A program made the translations under genes and the position numbers. DNA of 64,000 bases from Lichina pygmaea (taxonomy: Eukaryota > Ascomycota > Lichinomycetes > Lichinales > Lichinaceae): positions 1,612,001-1,676,000 of the forward strand of contig OY730170.1 of assembly GCA_963422465.1 (NCBI GenBank), in the 5' to 3' direction. The notes under the pieces are model-generated. The model was not told the DNA's origin. It was given only the letters and a program-made list of their open reading frames with translations, and did not search any database. This document shows, piece by piece, positions 32,377 to 43,932 of the stretch (positions are counted from its first letter, which is position 1; each line of letters starts with the position of its first letter).

Positions 32377-35300
32377 CTACCAGTCCATGTTGTTCATCTG
32401 GAGCTTGCGATTCCGGCCCTGGTTCCGGCTGAAGCTTGTCCGGTCGAGCCTTGGCTGGCCGAGACTGCCTCTATCTGCAACTTTCCATCATGTCAGTACC
32501 CCGAGATAGCCTGCGACGCCGCGGCCAGAAAACCTGTTCTTACTTTCTTGATCGTCCGATCTCAGGTCGTAATTCAGGACGAGATCCTTGATGCGCTTCT
32601 GCTCGTCTCGCTCCGCCTGCTGCTTCGTCTTCATGGCCACGGCGAAGCTTGAATCTGCCGGCATGTCGACGGTCCGCGTCTAGACCAGGTTTGAGCTCAA
32701 CGGATGCTGACACGCTTTGCGCGCGCGGGGGGAGGGGGGCAACATACCTGTTGGCGGTTGCCTTTCTTGGTCAAAAGACTAAAGGCCATTGTGTCGACCG
32801 GATTCGAAGTCTCGGCGGCCTTACCAGCGTCGACCGGCGTCCGATCGTTCCGTCTGATAGGTAGCGGAACATCGAACATGGACCGGCGCTCGAATTTACG
32901 AGAGTCGAGGCTGTCGGCCGTGAGTTTCGCCAGCTCGCGGTCAAACTCGGCCTCGGCTTCAGGGTCGCGCTCTTCTTCCTGCCGAGTCACGACGATGTTT
33001 TCTTCGTCGGACTGCGATTCGAGCGCTTCGACATGAGCAGAGACCTAGAGGTCGTATCTGTAAGAAGGAGCCCAGGACGACCTGCACGCCATGCGATAGG
33101 ACCGACCTCGTTATCTTCGCTAGAGGTGTGCACTTCGAGGTCGGGCAAGCGGGCCTCGTCTTCGTCCAGATCATCGTCGGATGAGCTCTCGGCTTGACCG
33201 TCCTCCATTTCGATGTTTTTGTCGGCCTCTTGCGCTTGATAGTGCTGCGCCACCGCCTCGGCGAATCGCTGGCTGGCTTCCTCAAGGCTGGTGACCAGCT
33301 GCCACTGCGGCCTCACGAGGGAGAATGTATCGTTGACGAGGAACTCTATGTCCATGGGCGGGGTGCTCTTTGTATGGATGTAATACTAGGGCGGATGAGC
33401 GACGTTCGTCATGATACCTGGCCGATGCACACTCACTTCAAAGAAGCTTAGAAAGAAGTCGAGCTTCTTCTTGGACGATCCTCGGTCGAAACACATGCCG
33501 CAGGTCTCCAGTACGACGCAAGCGAGCCGAACCCGGAAGAAGTCGTCAGGTGCGTCGAGCTCGCAGTACCGGTCCGGACGTGGGGTGCCTCCTTCTGCCA
33601 CAAGCTATCAGCAGCTACCCGTGATGACGATGGCGCATGCACAAACACTCACCGTGACCAAAGGTAAGCACCCGGTAGAGCATATCAAATATGACAGGCG
33701 AGTCGACCATCTTGTAGTTGTAGAGCTCGGCGAGGTACTTGACCTCTGCGATGCGGCGTTGGTTGTATTTGAACTCGTTCTGCTCCAAGCCGACAGTTAT
33801 CCGTTCTAGCACGTCGTCTACGATGCCGATGACAAAGTCCTGGTGGTACCGGTACAGCGCCGAGGCAAGGATGGCCAAGAGATGAATGTTGCTGTACTTG
33901 ACCTTCCCGGGCTTCGTGAAGACCCTGACCAAGATGTCCACCACCTGCTTCCAGTTAGACACCACCAGAAGAAGCTGAAGGAAGCTTCGGCGTCGAGCGT
34001 ACCTCTCGTTCCTCCCAATGCAACTTCCTGAACTGCTTGAGCACCTTTGTGTAGTTCCGCTTGTTCATGTCGAGGTACACCAGTTTCCTGACGTACAGCT
34101 CGACCGGCGTCCTTTCACGCTGCTCGACCCCGGCCCGTTCCGGTGGGTTGACGTAGTAGATGGCGTTTTCGATGAGCATTCGCTCTTGTTGCCCTAGGTG
34201 CTGGGCCATCTTCTTCCGCTGGAGGGTCTCGAGGAAGGTTTGCATCCGTGGCGAGGTGTCCGGCGTGCGGAGCAGATACCGGCCGCAGTTCTCGAGGAGG
34301 TTGCACATCATCTCGACGTTCGTCCGGGACAACTCGTCCAGGCAGATCTTCAGGGCGTGGAAGACGACGTGCTCCGGCACGACGCCGAACTTGGTCATCT
34401 CGGCGAGGTACCGAACATTGCTGCTTCGAACGCGGCTCAGAAAGTCCTTTTCCTTCCGCCGCTGCAGACTGCGGAACTCCGAGTCCAGCTGCGAGACCAC
34501 GGCCAGGACAACGTCGGCCATGTAGCGGCCTAGCGTCGCGGCGAGCCGGGAGTAGAACGGCAACAGATCGGTGCGGCCCTTGGGGACCTCCTGCAGCGCT
34601 TTGATGAGTCGATTGCGGGAGGCTTTGGAATTCAGGAAGCAGAACTCGACCGCGGCGTCGTCGACGAGCTCCTTGCTCGTGAGCTCGGGGAGACGGGCGA
34701 GGAAGGCATCGACACGCGCGCCGACGGTCTTGCTTGCAACAGCCGCCAACTGTTCCTGAGCGTCGCCGTCTCGTTTGCCTTCCTCGACCGCAGCTGTCTG
34801 TGGATCCAATCTCTCTTTTCCGTCCGTCCCGCTAGATTCGGTGCTGGCGTCGGCCTTCTTGGCGGCTTGATCGTCCGCCCCGGTCTTCTTCTTGCCGTCC
34901 TCGAGCAGGATGCCAGGCACTCGCTCTTTGAGGTCGACGATGTTCTCGTAGAAGCGTCGTTCGTCCTCGTCTTCCCAGATTCCGGCACCTTCGCCCTGGC
35001 TCCGCAGGTAGTCATCCGTGTTCACCAGTCCAACCTTGGTGCTAGTAACCGTGGTTCGATCGTCGACCTCGCGCAGATCAGGCATCTCCAATCGAAGCAC
35101 CTGGCTCAACACTTGGGCATCCGCGACGAGCTTCTCCTGAGCCTTCACCCGCTTCTCGTAGTTCGACTGCCGGTCCTCGAAGACCTCACCAGACCTGACG
35201 TAGGCCTCCGCGTTGCGGCGGGCCTGTGCCGTCAGGGCCTTCTGCTCTCGGGTCAGATGGCTCTTGAGACCGTCAAAGTACTGCACAAATAAGTTCTTGA

Positions 35301-36354
35301 ACCGTTGCTGCAAATCGGCGGACGTCATTGACCCATCGGCGGCATCGCTCGCCTTGCCATCGGCGTTATCGACGTCGTCATCGTCGTCCACGCCAGGTTG
35401 TTCTCCTTCACTGACGACAGCGCGTGCCGGATTAGGCTTCTCATCCGCAATCTTTCTTTCCTCTGCATTCTGCAATTCGACGCCGAGAACATCCCAGGCG
35501 TATGTCTTCAAGAAAGTGAGGACCAACGGCAGGTTGGCGTGGTCTCGGTCCTGGCCGAGAATCTCCTTCAGCACCTCCAGCGGAAACGGAGCCGTGTCGC
35601 GTTGTTCCCCGACTCGGCCACCGTTCGCTAACGCCTTTCCTTTCGAGCCTCCCTCGCCAGCTTTGCCGGCAGCACTCGCCGTATCATCCTTGCTCTTGGG
35701 CTTGGCATCGTCAGGGGGCTTGACGTCGTTTAGACTCCGCAACGCGCCGACTAGCCATAGTTCCGTCACGACACGTAAGAGGTTCCTCTGCCTCGAGAGG
35801 CGCTCCCGCTCTTCCTTCTCTTTCACCTCAACGCTTAGGCTTCTCAGGTGGGTCTTGTCTGGCGCCGCGAGGCCTCGTCCGATGAACCAGGCGAGTATTC
35901 CGGTGAACTCTGCCGGCCCGAAACGTTGGTGGAGCGCGCTGACAATCTCGACTCCCGCCGATACATCGCTCGGAGACTTGAGTTTGCATAGGCCCTCGTA
36001 GCATGCAGATATGATCTCCGACAGATATTTGTGGAGGGATAGACTGCGGATGTCTTGCAGGAACGCGCCAAGGGTGCTACCCGTTATCGCGGTCCGCAGT
36101 CGCTTGATGAAAGCAGTGTTCTTCTTGAGAGATGAATCCACGGAGGCCCGAACTTCGTACACGGCTGACGGGCATGTCAGCTGGGTTGCAGCGTCGTAGA
36201 GCCGTCGTCGGTGCCTACTTACTCGTATCTCCGAGCCAAGTCCGGGTGTTCAACTCACGTAGTTCACCTGGACACACAGTCAGCCGCATTGTAACGAGTA
36301 GAGTGGGAACGGTCAGAAGCGCCGCAACACCGTACGTTTCCTCCGTCGGTCCAT
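32377..36354 (-). CDS. UPF2: Nonsense-mediated decay factor Upf2/Nmd2
   Basis: Scaffold that bridges Upf1 and Upf3 in nonsense-mediated mRNA decay. Nine exons: 36354-36336 (19 bases), 36267-36223, 36164-34003, 33944-33653, 33594-33437, 33385-about 33107, 33044-32748, 32679-32544, 32474-32377. The assembled N-terminus, MDRRRKRELRELNTRTWLGD, and DSSLKKNTAFIKRLRTAI are Upf2 hallmarks. MIF4G domains follow (FGPAEFTGILAWFIGRGL; VFHALKICLDELSRTNVEMM; KYSNIHLLAILASALYRYHQ; LETCGMCFDRGSSKKKLDFF; PMDIEFLVNDTFSLVRPQW). An acidic stretch (ESSSDDDLDEDEARLPDLE) leads to the C-terminal Upf1-binding helix region (AMKTKQQAERDEQKRIKDLV) and NMDW end. The intron-5/6 phases all agree; the donor of exon 6 is uncertain because GTCGGT at 33106 and GTGCAC at 33133 both keep frame. 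Confidence 0.93.
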
Positions 36355-36755
36355 CTAGGGTGATGGCGTTGACGAGCAATTCGAATTGTGACTGCCTACC
36401 GGACTCGGTCCCAAAGAGGATGAGCCACAGTGAGCGAACAGGAAAATCTTAGGATTTGGGTTGATGCGTAGACACATGGATGCGCTGATCTTGAGATCGT
36501 CCCGCTGCTTTCAAGACATGGGTCCGTGGTTGGATGCGTCCCCTTTTGTCAATCAGGCTGGGGTTAGGACGGGGTTGTGGATGTCTCGGCGCATGCAACC
36601 CAAAAGGGTAAGTGGGTTAGTATCAAAGTGTAGGCCGCAAAAGAAGGCTGCACCAACGACAGGTTGAAATTGGTGGGGCAAGAAGTAAATTTCGTTTGCT
36701 ACTATGGTGCATGGGACCTGTTACTCTGCTGTCGCCCTCGCGCCGTAGGGGTTGC

Positions 36756-36787
<32 letters not shown>

Positions 36788-37414
36788 AAGGGCGAAGATG
36801 TACGAATATTCTAACGGCCATCTTGGGCTAAGGTGAGGCGCATGCGTTCTCTTTGGCTTGAGAGAGACATGTCAAGGGGAAGATGGGCGGTGCTACGCTG
36901 CCCATATAAGGGCCTTGGCTGGCGCCGAGGGGAAACATCCTTCGAACGAGTGACCCTCCCAGCGATTGAGAAGATGATCGTGTCGGTGATTGATACATGC
37001 TAGAAGACATCTCCGCGCAGGTTCTTGCACAGCGGAGATCAAGCCGATAGAGAAGGGTAGAAGACCAGGGAGGTGCTCGTGATGATGACCAGCAGGCAAA
37101 AGAAAGTCGGGGTACAGGTATCGCCACTAGAAGCCTCCGAATGGGTACATGGAGCCAGCACAAAGGAAAGAGGTCAGATGCCCGGCGCTATGCAACACCA
37201 AAGCAGCATGATCGAACCGAGGGGATATATGAGGGTGATGGGAATGGGAATGGGAAAAGGGGGAAAAGAAGACGGGGGTGATGGCCTCAAGATGAGAAAA
37301 AAGTGAGTAACTTTTGTGGAACTGATCCAGAGCTCGTCAATCGTAGGGTCCGGCATCGAGTTCAAGGTGACGGATTCGGTGGACGAAACCGGCCTTTTCC
37401 GAGCCTGTGTCTCT
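36355..37414. other. Intergenic, long C run
   Basis: About 1 kb between the UPF2 start and the FHA gene's 3' end. A run of about 28 C occurs at 36758-36786. No gene seen. Confidence 0.6.
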
Positions 37415-37874
37415 TCAAGGCGTCTTGGGCTTTCGCCAAAAGTATTGCTTGAGGCAAAAACCTGTCAGCATGCGGAATTCTTGTGGGCAGACGACGACTG
37501 CGCCGACAAACCTTATGTTGCTTGCGGCAGGCTCGTAGGCCTGGCTTTTGAAGGCCGTTGACGACGGAGTCGCGCCTCTTCTCGTCGGTATCGAGATCCG
37601 GAACGTAGTGGTATTCGCTCTCGAGGGCCTTCCCGGCTGCGTCTTTCCCCTCGCGACGGACGCTACCGACGCAGGGAAGCGATTCTAGAACTGCTTTCAG
37701 CTCTTCCTTCGTGACCGGCTTCTTGCCGCCCTTGGTCGAGGCGATGTCGCGAAGGTCGGCCGGCAGGTTGAGAAGGACGGTGGACAGCGGCGTCGAGGAC
37801 AGGCGGGAGTAGGCGAGCTGGTTGATGACGTGGTTGACCAGCGGAGCGGAGCTCTCCTCCTCAGTCGTCGCGCT

Positions 37875-37932
<58 letters not shown>

Positions 37933-39104
37933 TCCGAGCCCAAACCCAGACCCGAGCCGGACCGACGCCGCGTCGCTCCGATAGCGCGTAGGGGCCGAGA
38001 AGCACCACGGAAGGGCGAGTCCGCCGTCGTGAACGACGCGATCCGGGGCAGGAGATTATCGCCCTGGGGTCCGAAGGAGACGATTGTGGGGTCGTTCTCC
38101 TCGTCCGGGTCCGAAAAGTCCTGCGGCTCGCTGAGCGCGCTCGACTGCGATCCTCCGCTGTAGTCGAAGAGGGGCTGAGTGTCCGGTTGGGTCGATTGCG
38201 ACGGTTTCGCGTGATCGTCCTCGGCGCCGCGGTCGTCGGGGCTGGGCTCGTCCTCGTACACGGACACCACGTTGGTTGCCGGGTTCTCGTCGGACGGCAG
38301 CAGCGTCGAGGACGAAGGGAAAGTCGCGCGGCGAGCAGGCGTCGGAGAGACGGGCGACTCGGGCGCCCGTCCACGGCAGAGCGGGCTGGACATGAGCTGA
38401 TGGGCCTGGGAGGAAGCGATAGACCTGGGCGACTCATCCACGTCTGGGGTCGAGTGAGACGCGCCCGACAGGGACCGGTTGGGCTCCGAGGTAGGCCACG
38501 AGAGCAGGACCCGCGCGTCGTGGACATCCAGCATGATGTCGTGTTCTCTGTCCGACGTGAAAACGTCGCCCTTGGCCAGACCCCAGGTGCGGCCCTGGCA
38601 GTGGATGTTGACGCCGTTCCATCCCAGACAGGTCACCTCGACCTTGTTCTGCCCGTCCGGGGTCGAGGCCGGAACAAAGACTGCTCGAACGTGAACGCGT
38701 GAGATGAGCCGGTTCGCGGACAGCTGGAAGTGCGATGAGTTGCTCGACCGGCCCATGAGCAGCTCGTCTCCGTTCCCTGGGAGCGCGATGGTGGGCACTA
38801 TCGACAGCGGGGCGCGTTCGGAGATGGTAGACATCGTTCGCATCAGTCCCGGACGTGCTGATGGCAGGTTTGGCGGTGATGATGATAAGATGCCCGTCGA
38901 GGAAGTCGGCACGGGCGTGGGGTACTTGTGGCTAGAAACATCCACCCCGGTCGACGGCGCCATGTGAAATCGCTTGGCCGGCCTTGGCAGACATGGTGAC
39001 GATGGGAGCGGGTCGAATGCCGGCAACAACGGCGAAGGTGCGGGTCTCTTGACACCGGCCACCTTGGCTAGCTTGGCATTCAACGACGCCGGTAGAGGAC
39101 TCAT
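37415..39104 (-). CDS. FHA-domain protein, Tos4/Plm2-like
   Basis: Phospho-threonine-reading nuclear protein of the Tos4/Plm2 kind, linked in yeast to G1/S chromatin and checkpoint control. Exons 39104-37512 and 37447-37415 (64-base intron, GTTTGT...CTCAAG, phase 0) give 541 residues. Start taken at ATG 39104; the frame runs further upstream only from a GTG. The FHA domain (about residues 125-215) has GDELLMGRSSNSSHFQL, ISRVHVRAVF, GWNGVNIHCQGRTW and HDARVLLSWP. A long disordered middle contains a Gly-Ser tract from a tandem hexanucleotide. The C-terminal block (NHVINQLAYSRLSSTPLSTV; ELKAVLESLPCVGSVRREG; CRKQHK) ends in QYFWRKPKTP, typical of Tos4 homologues and only restored by splicing the small last exon. 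Confidence 0.82.
37874..37939. repeat. (GAGCCC)n hexanucleotide repeat inside the FHA gene
   Basis: About eleven perfect GAGCCC units, translated on the minus strand as a Gly-Ser run. Its unit length keeps the frame whatever the copy number. Confidence 0.9.
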
Positions 39105-39915
39105 TGTTCTGGACCCAGACCCCGGCTTCCCGACTTTCGACACCTCTACTCCTGCTTGGCCGTCAGCACTTGATTCGAGGGGACCATCACGATGGCCCTC
39201 GACCCAGTTCACTGACACGAACGAGACACGAACGGACCGCGAACTACTGGACGGATGCTGCAGGAGACTGGTGAAGGGCAACAGAGAGATCACGCCTGAA
39301 GGATTGACACCATCGTGTCGAGGATCAGATCTACCAAGGGGGGATTATATGGAACAAGGTCTATGAGAAGGTGAAGTAATTGGCCGGGAAGATGGGCCTG
39401 TGACAATTCATATACCTGTTTCCGAAGGAGAAGGTGGTTGGTGGTTGGCGAAGCGAGAGTGAGAGATGCGCTCACGCGCCAAAGTCGCGTTCGTAGGACC
39501 TCACCATGCGTGCCATCCTAAAGGCGGGACATGTACTGTATTACGTAAGCTGTGATCCCGCCGCTGCTGACGTAAGAAACGCCCTTGATTGACACTGGCA
39601 GATAATCGCTGAAGTACGTATGAGCCATAGTGAACGCCGGTGATTCATCAGAAACAGATATTTACGCTTGGTGCTGCGGTCATCGTCAACAGTATCTCTG
39701 TCCCCGAATTCGTCAAACATCGAGGGTCGAGGGGTTGTCGAACCTCGGTGTTCCGCGGGGTACGGAGTCGGAAAAACGTTGTTCCTAGAGCCTAACCACC
39801 CCCTACCCCCCCCCCCCTACCCCTACCCCAAAAAAAGGGCAAACGAAACCGAGACGACACAGCAGTATTAGACGCACAGATTGTGGCAAAATTGTCTGCT
39901 CCTTGATTCAATCCA
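39105..39915. other. Divergent intergenic region
   Basis: Upstream DNA shared by the FHA gene (minus) and the L1-domain gene (plus). Contains a GTACGGAGT motif near 39760 and C/A runs at about 39799-39837. No gene seen. Confidence 0.5.
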
Positions 39916-41369
39916 ATGGCACAAGATACTACAGTCGCGGTCGTCAGGGACAGTCAAGAGACGTCCCGACTGCTCACCAGAGAACAGGTAGGTACATTCG
40001 GCATTTTGACCCGTGCCGGACGCTAAATGGGGCCCGTCAGACATCCAAGGCCGTCCGGGCTCTACTCAAACATATAGCAGCCAAGCAGCAGGAGAGGGCA
40101 GAAAGGGCTGATAAGCACAGCTTGATTCGCTCGCAGCGCGGTGGCTCGGGCGAGGAGGTTGCCGAGGAGGACGACATCTTTATCTGGCTCATTCTCTCCA
40201 CCAAGAAGCATATCCAAGACTCGAAGTCTTTGAAACCGAGCAAGATGTGAGCCTGTCTCGATGGGGCACGAGGTTCTTTGATCGTAGCTAATTCTATCCA
40301 AATCAGCGCCGTGCCTCATCCGCTGTTCGCACCTCCTAGTGTCAGGGTATGCCTGATCACAGCGGACCCACAACGGGCCTTCAAGGACGTGGTCGCGGAT
40401 GAGGCGTTTCCCGCTTCGTTGCGAGTTTGTGTCACCCGCGTGATTTCGATCTCCAAGCTGAGGACGAAATACAAAGCGTACGAGAGCCGGCGGCAACTCC
40501 AAAGGGAACATGACGTTTTTCTCGTGGACGACCGAGTCTTTCCCATGCTCCCGGGAGTTCTAGGAAAGGCGTTTTACAAGACCAGCGCCAAGAGACCCAT
40601 TCCCATCTCGACGTCGGGAAGCCGAGGCAAGAAAGCGCCGCCGAATGAAAGTGGGACGAGCTCGTCAAGGGCAGAGGCCCTGGCTAGCGTGATTCTCCGT
40701 GCTCTCTCGTCCGCTCCTTTGAATCTCGCGCCGTCGACATCAACCGCTATACGGGTAGCCAGGGCCAGCTGGGCCGAAGAGAAGGTCACCGACAACGTCC
40801 TTGCGGTTGTCGACGGCATGACCGCGAAACATGTGCCGCAGGGCTGGAAGAGCATGAGATCTCTGCATATCAAAGGTCCGAAGACGACGGGACTGCCGCT
40901 GTGGCTCGCCGACCAGCTGTGGGTAGACGAAGCCGATGTGGTCGAGGACCCGGCACCAAAGGAGAAGGCAGACGACGAGGAAGGCAAACCCATGCGACGA
41001 AAGCGAGGGCGCCGTCGAAATGCCACGGCCCGAGGGGAAGACCACTCGAGCACGAAGAGCAGCATTCCCGCCAAAAGACCCAAGTCGATCGCGGGCGACG
41101 ATGGTTTCGACGACGAGCTCGAGCTGGACGTCATCTTGAAGCAGCACCAGCACAAGTTCAAGAAACAGAAGAAAGCCGCCTTGGCTGCCTTTGACGCCGA
41201 TGATGACACCGCCGCCGACAAGCGCAAGGTCAACGCGAAGGGCAAGAACAGGGACCGCAAAGCTCCCGCGGTCAGAAGAATTGAGAAAACCGTCGAGCAA
41301 GTTACCGAGCCAGCCATCGACCAACGGCCGACACCAGTGACTGCAGTGGCCGCAGTAGCCGCAGCTTGA
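39916..41369 (+). CDS. Ribosomal L1-domain ribosome-assembly protein (Cic1/Utp30 type)
   Basis: Nucleolar assembly factor of the L1/RSL1D1 family. Exons 39916-39987, 40041-40246 and 40307-41369, giving 446 residues; introns of 53 and 60 bases. The start MAQDTTVAVVRD leads into TSKAVRALLKHIAAKQQE and the L1 core: FIWLILSTKKHIQDSKSLKP, IAVPHPLFAPPSVRVCLITAD, FPASLRVCVTRVISISKLRTKY, FLVDDRVFPMLPGVLGKAFY. Then APLNLAPSTSTAIRVARASW (the classical L1 middle) and LPLWLADQLW. The C-terminal 130 residues are Lys/Arg/Glu-rich and likely nucleolar-targeting. Whether it is the Cic1 (60S) or Utp30 (40S) orthologue I cannot decide; the length favours Cic1. Confidence 0.82.
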
Positions 41370-42948
41370 ACAAGCAAAACTTGGACCCATGTACGTATGG
41401 CAGCGATAGAATACCCTGGTTAGCACCACAAAAAACCAATGAAACGTAAACCTCTCATGTCGATCAGGTCATCATTATAGAACCTAACCAAAGGTTTTCA
41501 TTTCGATCCGACAAGCCGCAGCATCAGCGAGACTGTACAATATGGCACGACATATGAAGTTGCTCCCCGCTCCGGTCTAGCGCGAAGAACTACGCAAACC
41601 GCGCCGGGATCCTCGATCCGTGGTCAGGTTCTTTGAAGGAGGTCTCGACCATAAGCAGAAAAAACGACGTCGGAAGGGTGACATGACAAACCGGTGCCAA
41701 CCACCATAAAGCTGGAAGAACCGATCAGCCACCACTGCACGTTACATACGGCCGTTGAGACGGTCAACGCCTCATACCGGTATCATAAAGCTTATCGTCC
41801 AGTTCTTGAAGCCCGTCGTCGCGGACTAGGGTCATCATCTCGGAGAATCGCACTTTTGGAAGGCCTGCCATAGATACGTATCTGTGACACCAGAGCGCGT
41901 ACGAGTACTCTGCCGCGATGTCACACAGAAATCTCTGCTGCTCTCGTCGGACGCTCCGTCAGACTGTTCTGGCATGGTCTCAGCTCCCAAACTCTCCGAG
42001 AAATATACGGTACCGGTACCGGTACGTGAGGAGTCAGATGGGCTGTTCGATACGACGCCGTAGTCGTGCCACAAGAGCTGCTGTCTGGAGTGGATCGGCG
42101 ATACAAACGGAGCGATGGGACCCTTCGTACTGTACCCTTCGTACGTATGTACCTTACGTACGGAACGGACGTACGAGGTGGTCGTGCCAAGGCCCGATGC
42201 CGTACGGCTCGTAGGGCTGTACCGTAGGGCTAGCCTTGTCCCTGCTTACTCATCCCCTGACACCCTCATCATCACCTCATCGCCGCGTCACCAATGTTGC
42301 CCGTTATTCCCTTTTACCATGAACGATTGGGAGGAACCAGCGGAGTGCTCTCAACACCTGTTACAGTGTACGAGGTATAGCAGATCTGTCGAGATAAAGG
42401 ACCGATCGAGTCACGTGATGATGATCATTACCATAGAGCATCCCGGCACGGCCGGGGAGAACCAGTTGCTTTCGAACTCCCCGCAAGAAAAGTCCAAGCC
42501 ACATACCCGTACCTCAGATATCGTGTACCGCAGTTGAAATATGATCCAGCGCGATGAGACTAGGAATGGGTTGAATCGAGCAGAGAGCTGTGAAACCCCT
42601 TCCGATCATGCTAGCATGGATCTGCAGAAGGCGTTGTCGTCGCCGTCTTGAGAACTTTTCTTGTTTTTGCACGCAATCAAGTATCAACCTGGCGATAATC
42701 ATTCACACGATGCTGTTTCTTGGAAAGGCGACTCGGAAGATACATACATGATATCATATGTCCATGTGAAGCATGCCAAGGGTGTGCTGGTCAGATAAGT
42801 ACCAGGTACAAATCAACGAGGTCAAGGAATTCATCAGACGAGGCCTAATGCGGATATATTCTGAGGGGACAGGCTCAGCTAGCGCACGCCAGAGTCCGTT
42901 ACATTACCCTAGCTCAACTTCCATCAAGCCCTTCGTGCAGCGTTCGAT
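41370..42948. other. Intergenic DNA, no gene seen
   Basis: About 1.6 kb between convergent genes. Contains GTACC/GTACGTA-rich DNA at about 42007-42180 and a TCACGTGA box near 42411. Open frames are short and lack recognisable motifs. Confidence 0.5.
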
Positions 42949-43932
42949 CTAGAGCTCGACCACGCTGTGCCCCTGCCTTTCCCCGTCGTGTTGTTTCGCG
43001 GACGGGCCGAAGTATCTCTTGAAGGTTTCCACGAGGATCTCTTCTTCTAGGTTCATATGAGGACCTTCCGTCTCCAAAAAGTCCAGTTTGCCCTGCTCGT
43101 CGAGAGCTTTCAAGCCAATCCAGTCTTCGCGGTAGATGTCTCGGTCTCGAAGCCATGTGATGTTCCCGGACGTCCGATTGACCTCGGCAAACCAGGCGCT
43201 CTCTTTGGGGATGACGGTCTTGTCGTCGCGGAACATGTACATAGCGAACTTCTCGAGGGCCAACAGGTTGGCTCTGTATCGAGGGTTCTTGTAGTCTCGC
43301 TCGTTGTTGACATCGGCCAAGAAGTTTGAGTTCTCGAGGTACTCTTCGAGCCTGTCCGGATCTCGGAAGTATTGCGCTGGAACTACGTGCGTCTGCACGA
43401 GGTCGCTCCAGGTGCTGCTCTTCAGGAGCAGGTTCGCCGCCTGGCAAATCCAGTCGGTAGAGCCGCAGTTCTGAAACTCGGCGATGCCGTTGTGCTGGCT
43501 ACCGAATGTCACGAGGCTGCGCACCCGAAGATGGTTGCACCGCTCGATGAGCGCGCGAAGGAACTGGCCTCCCTGCGAGAACCCGAGCGCATCCACGACC
43601 GGCGTGAAGGCCAGGATCGGGTCCTCCCCGAGTTCCTCGCAGACCTGATTCACTTGATGCGTGACGTTTCCGAAGAACGTGGCAGTGCGATCTCCCGCTG
43701 AGTCCTCGTCAAGGTGGACGTAGTAGACATAAGTTCCTGGATGAACTGTGGCGGCTAGGTCCCCAATGGATTGGAGACCTTCAGCCTTGTAGTCGTCGCC
43801 GAGTCCATGCCAGATGATGAGTGGCAGCGGTTCGAGATCTGAGAGTGACTGAGATGGCACGCGGTCGATACGAGACAGGACTGCGCCGTATGTGACGCCA
43901 GCGAAGGCGAGGAGTCTATTGAACAAGCCCAT
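42949..43932 (-). CDS. Palmitoyl-protein thioesterase 1 (PPT1)
   Basis: Lysosomal/vacuolar alpha/beta-hydrolase removing fatty acids from S-acylated proteins; 327 residues, one exon. A hydrophobic start (MGLFNRLLAFAGVTYGAVLS) acts as signal peptide. The oxyanion region is LPLIIWHGLGDDYK; the nucleophile Ser119 sits in GFSQGGQFLRALIERC; conserved SLVTFGSQHNGIAEFQNC, ANLLLKSSTWSDLVQ and AQYFRDPDRLEEYLENSNFL are PPT1 hallmarks; KFAMYMFRDDKTVIPKES supplies the acid and TEGPHMNL the catalytic His. Length fits the family. In other fungi PPT1 is often fused to Dolpp1; no such fusion is seen here. The upstream DNA holds MITE copy A. Confidence 0.93.
   Translation of the reverse strand: MGLFNRLLAFAGVTYGAVLSRIDRVPSQSLSDLEPLPLIIWHGLGDDYKAEGLQSIGDLAATVHPGTYVYYVHLDEDSAGDRTATFFGNVTHQVNQVCEELGEDPILAFTPVVDALGFSQGGQFLRALIERCNHLRVRSLVTFGSQHNGIAEFQNCGSTDWICQAANLLLKSSTWSDLVQTHVVPAQYFRDPDRLEEYLENSNFLADVNNERDYKNPRYRANLLALEKFAMYMFRDDKTVIPKESAWFAEVNRTSGNITWLRDRDIYREDWIGLKALDEQGKLDFLETEGPHMNLEEEILVETFKRYFGPSAKQHDGERQGHSVVEL

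Noticed and set aside
33975-34002. 28-base intron in UPF2 ending at TTCAG
   Set aside because: Too short for a fungal spliceosomal intron. A 58-base intron to the CAG at 33945, with a TCTAAC branch site, restores the conserved sequence (EEREVVDILVRVF).
35213-36001. Plus-strand frame opposite UPF2
   Set aside because: Ser/Arg/Leu-rich shadow of the UPF2 MIF4G exon; no motif and no start context.
37362-37511. Unspliced C-terminal extension of the FHA protein
   Set aside because: Splicing GTTTGT...CTCAAG yields QYFWRKP, the family's usual ending, so the read-through frame is intronic.
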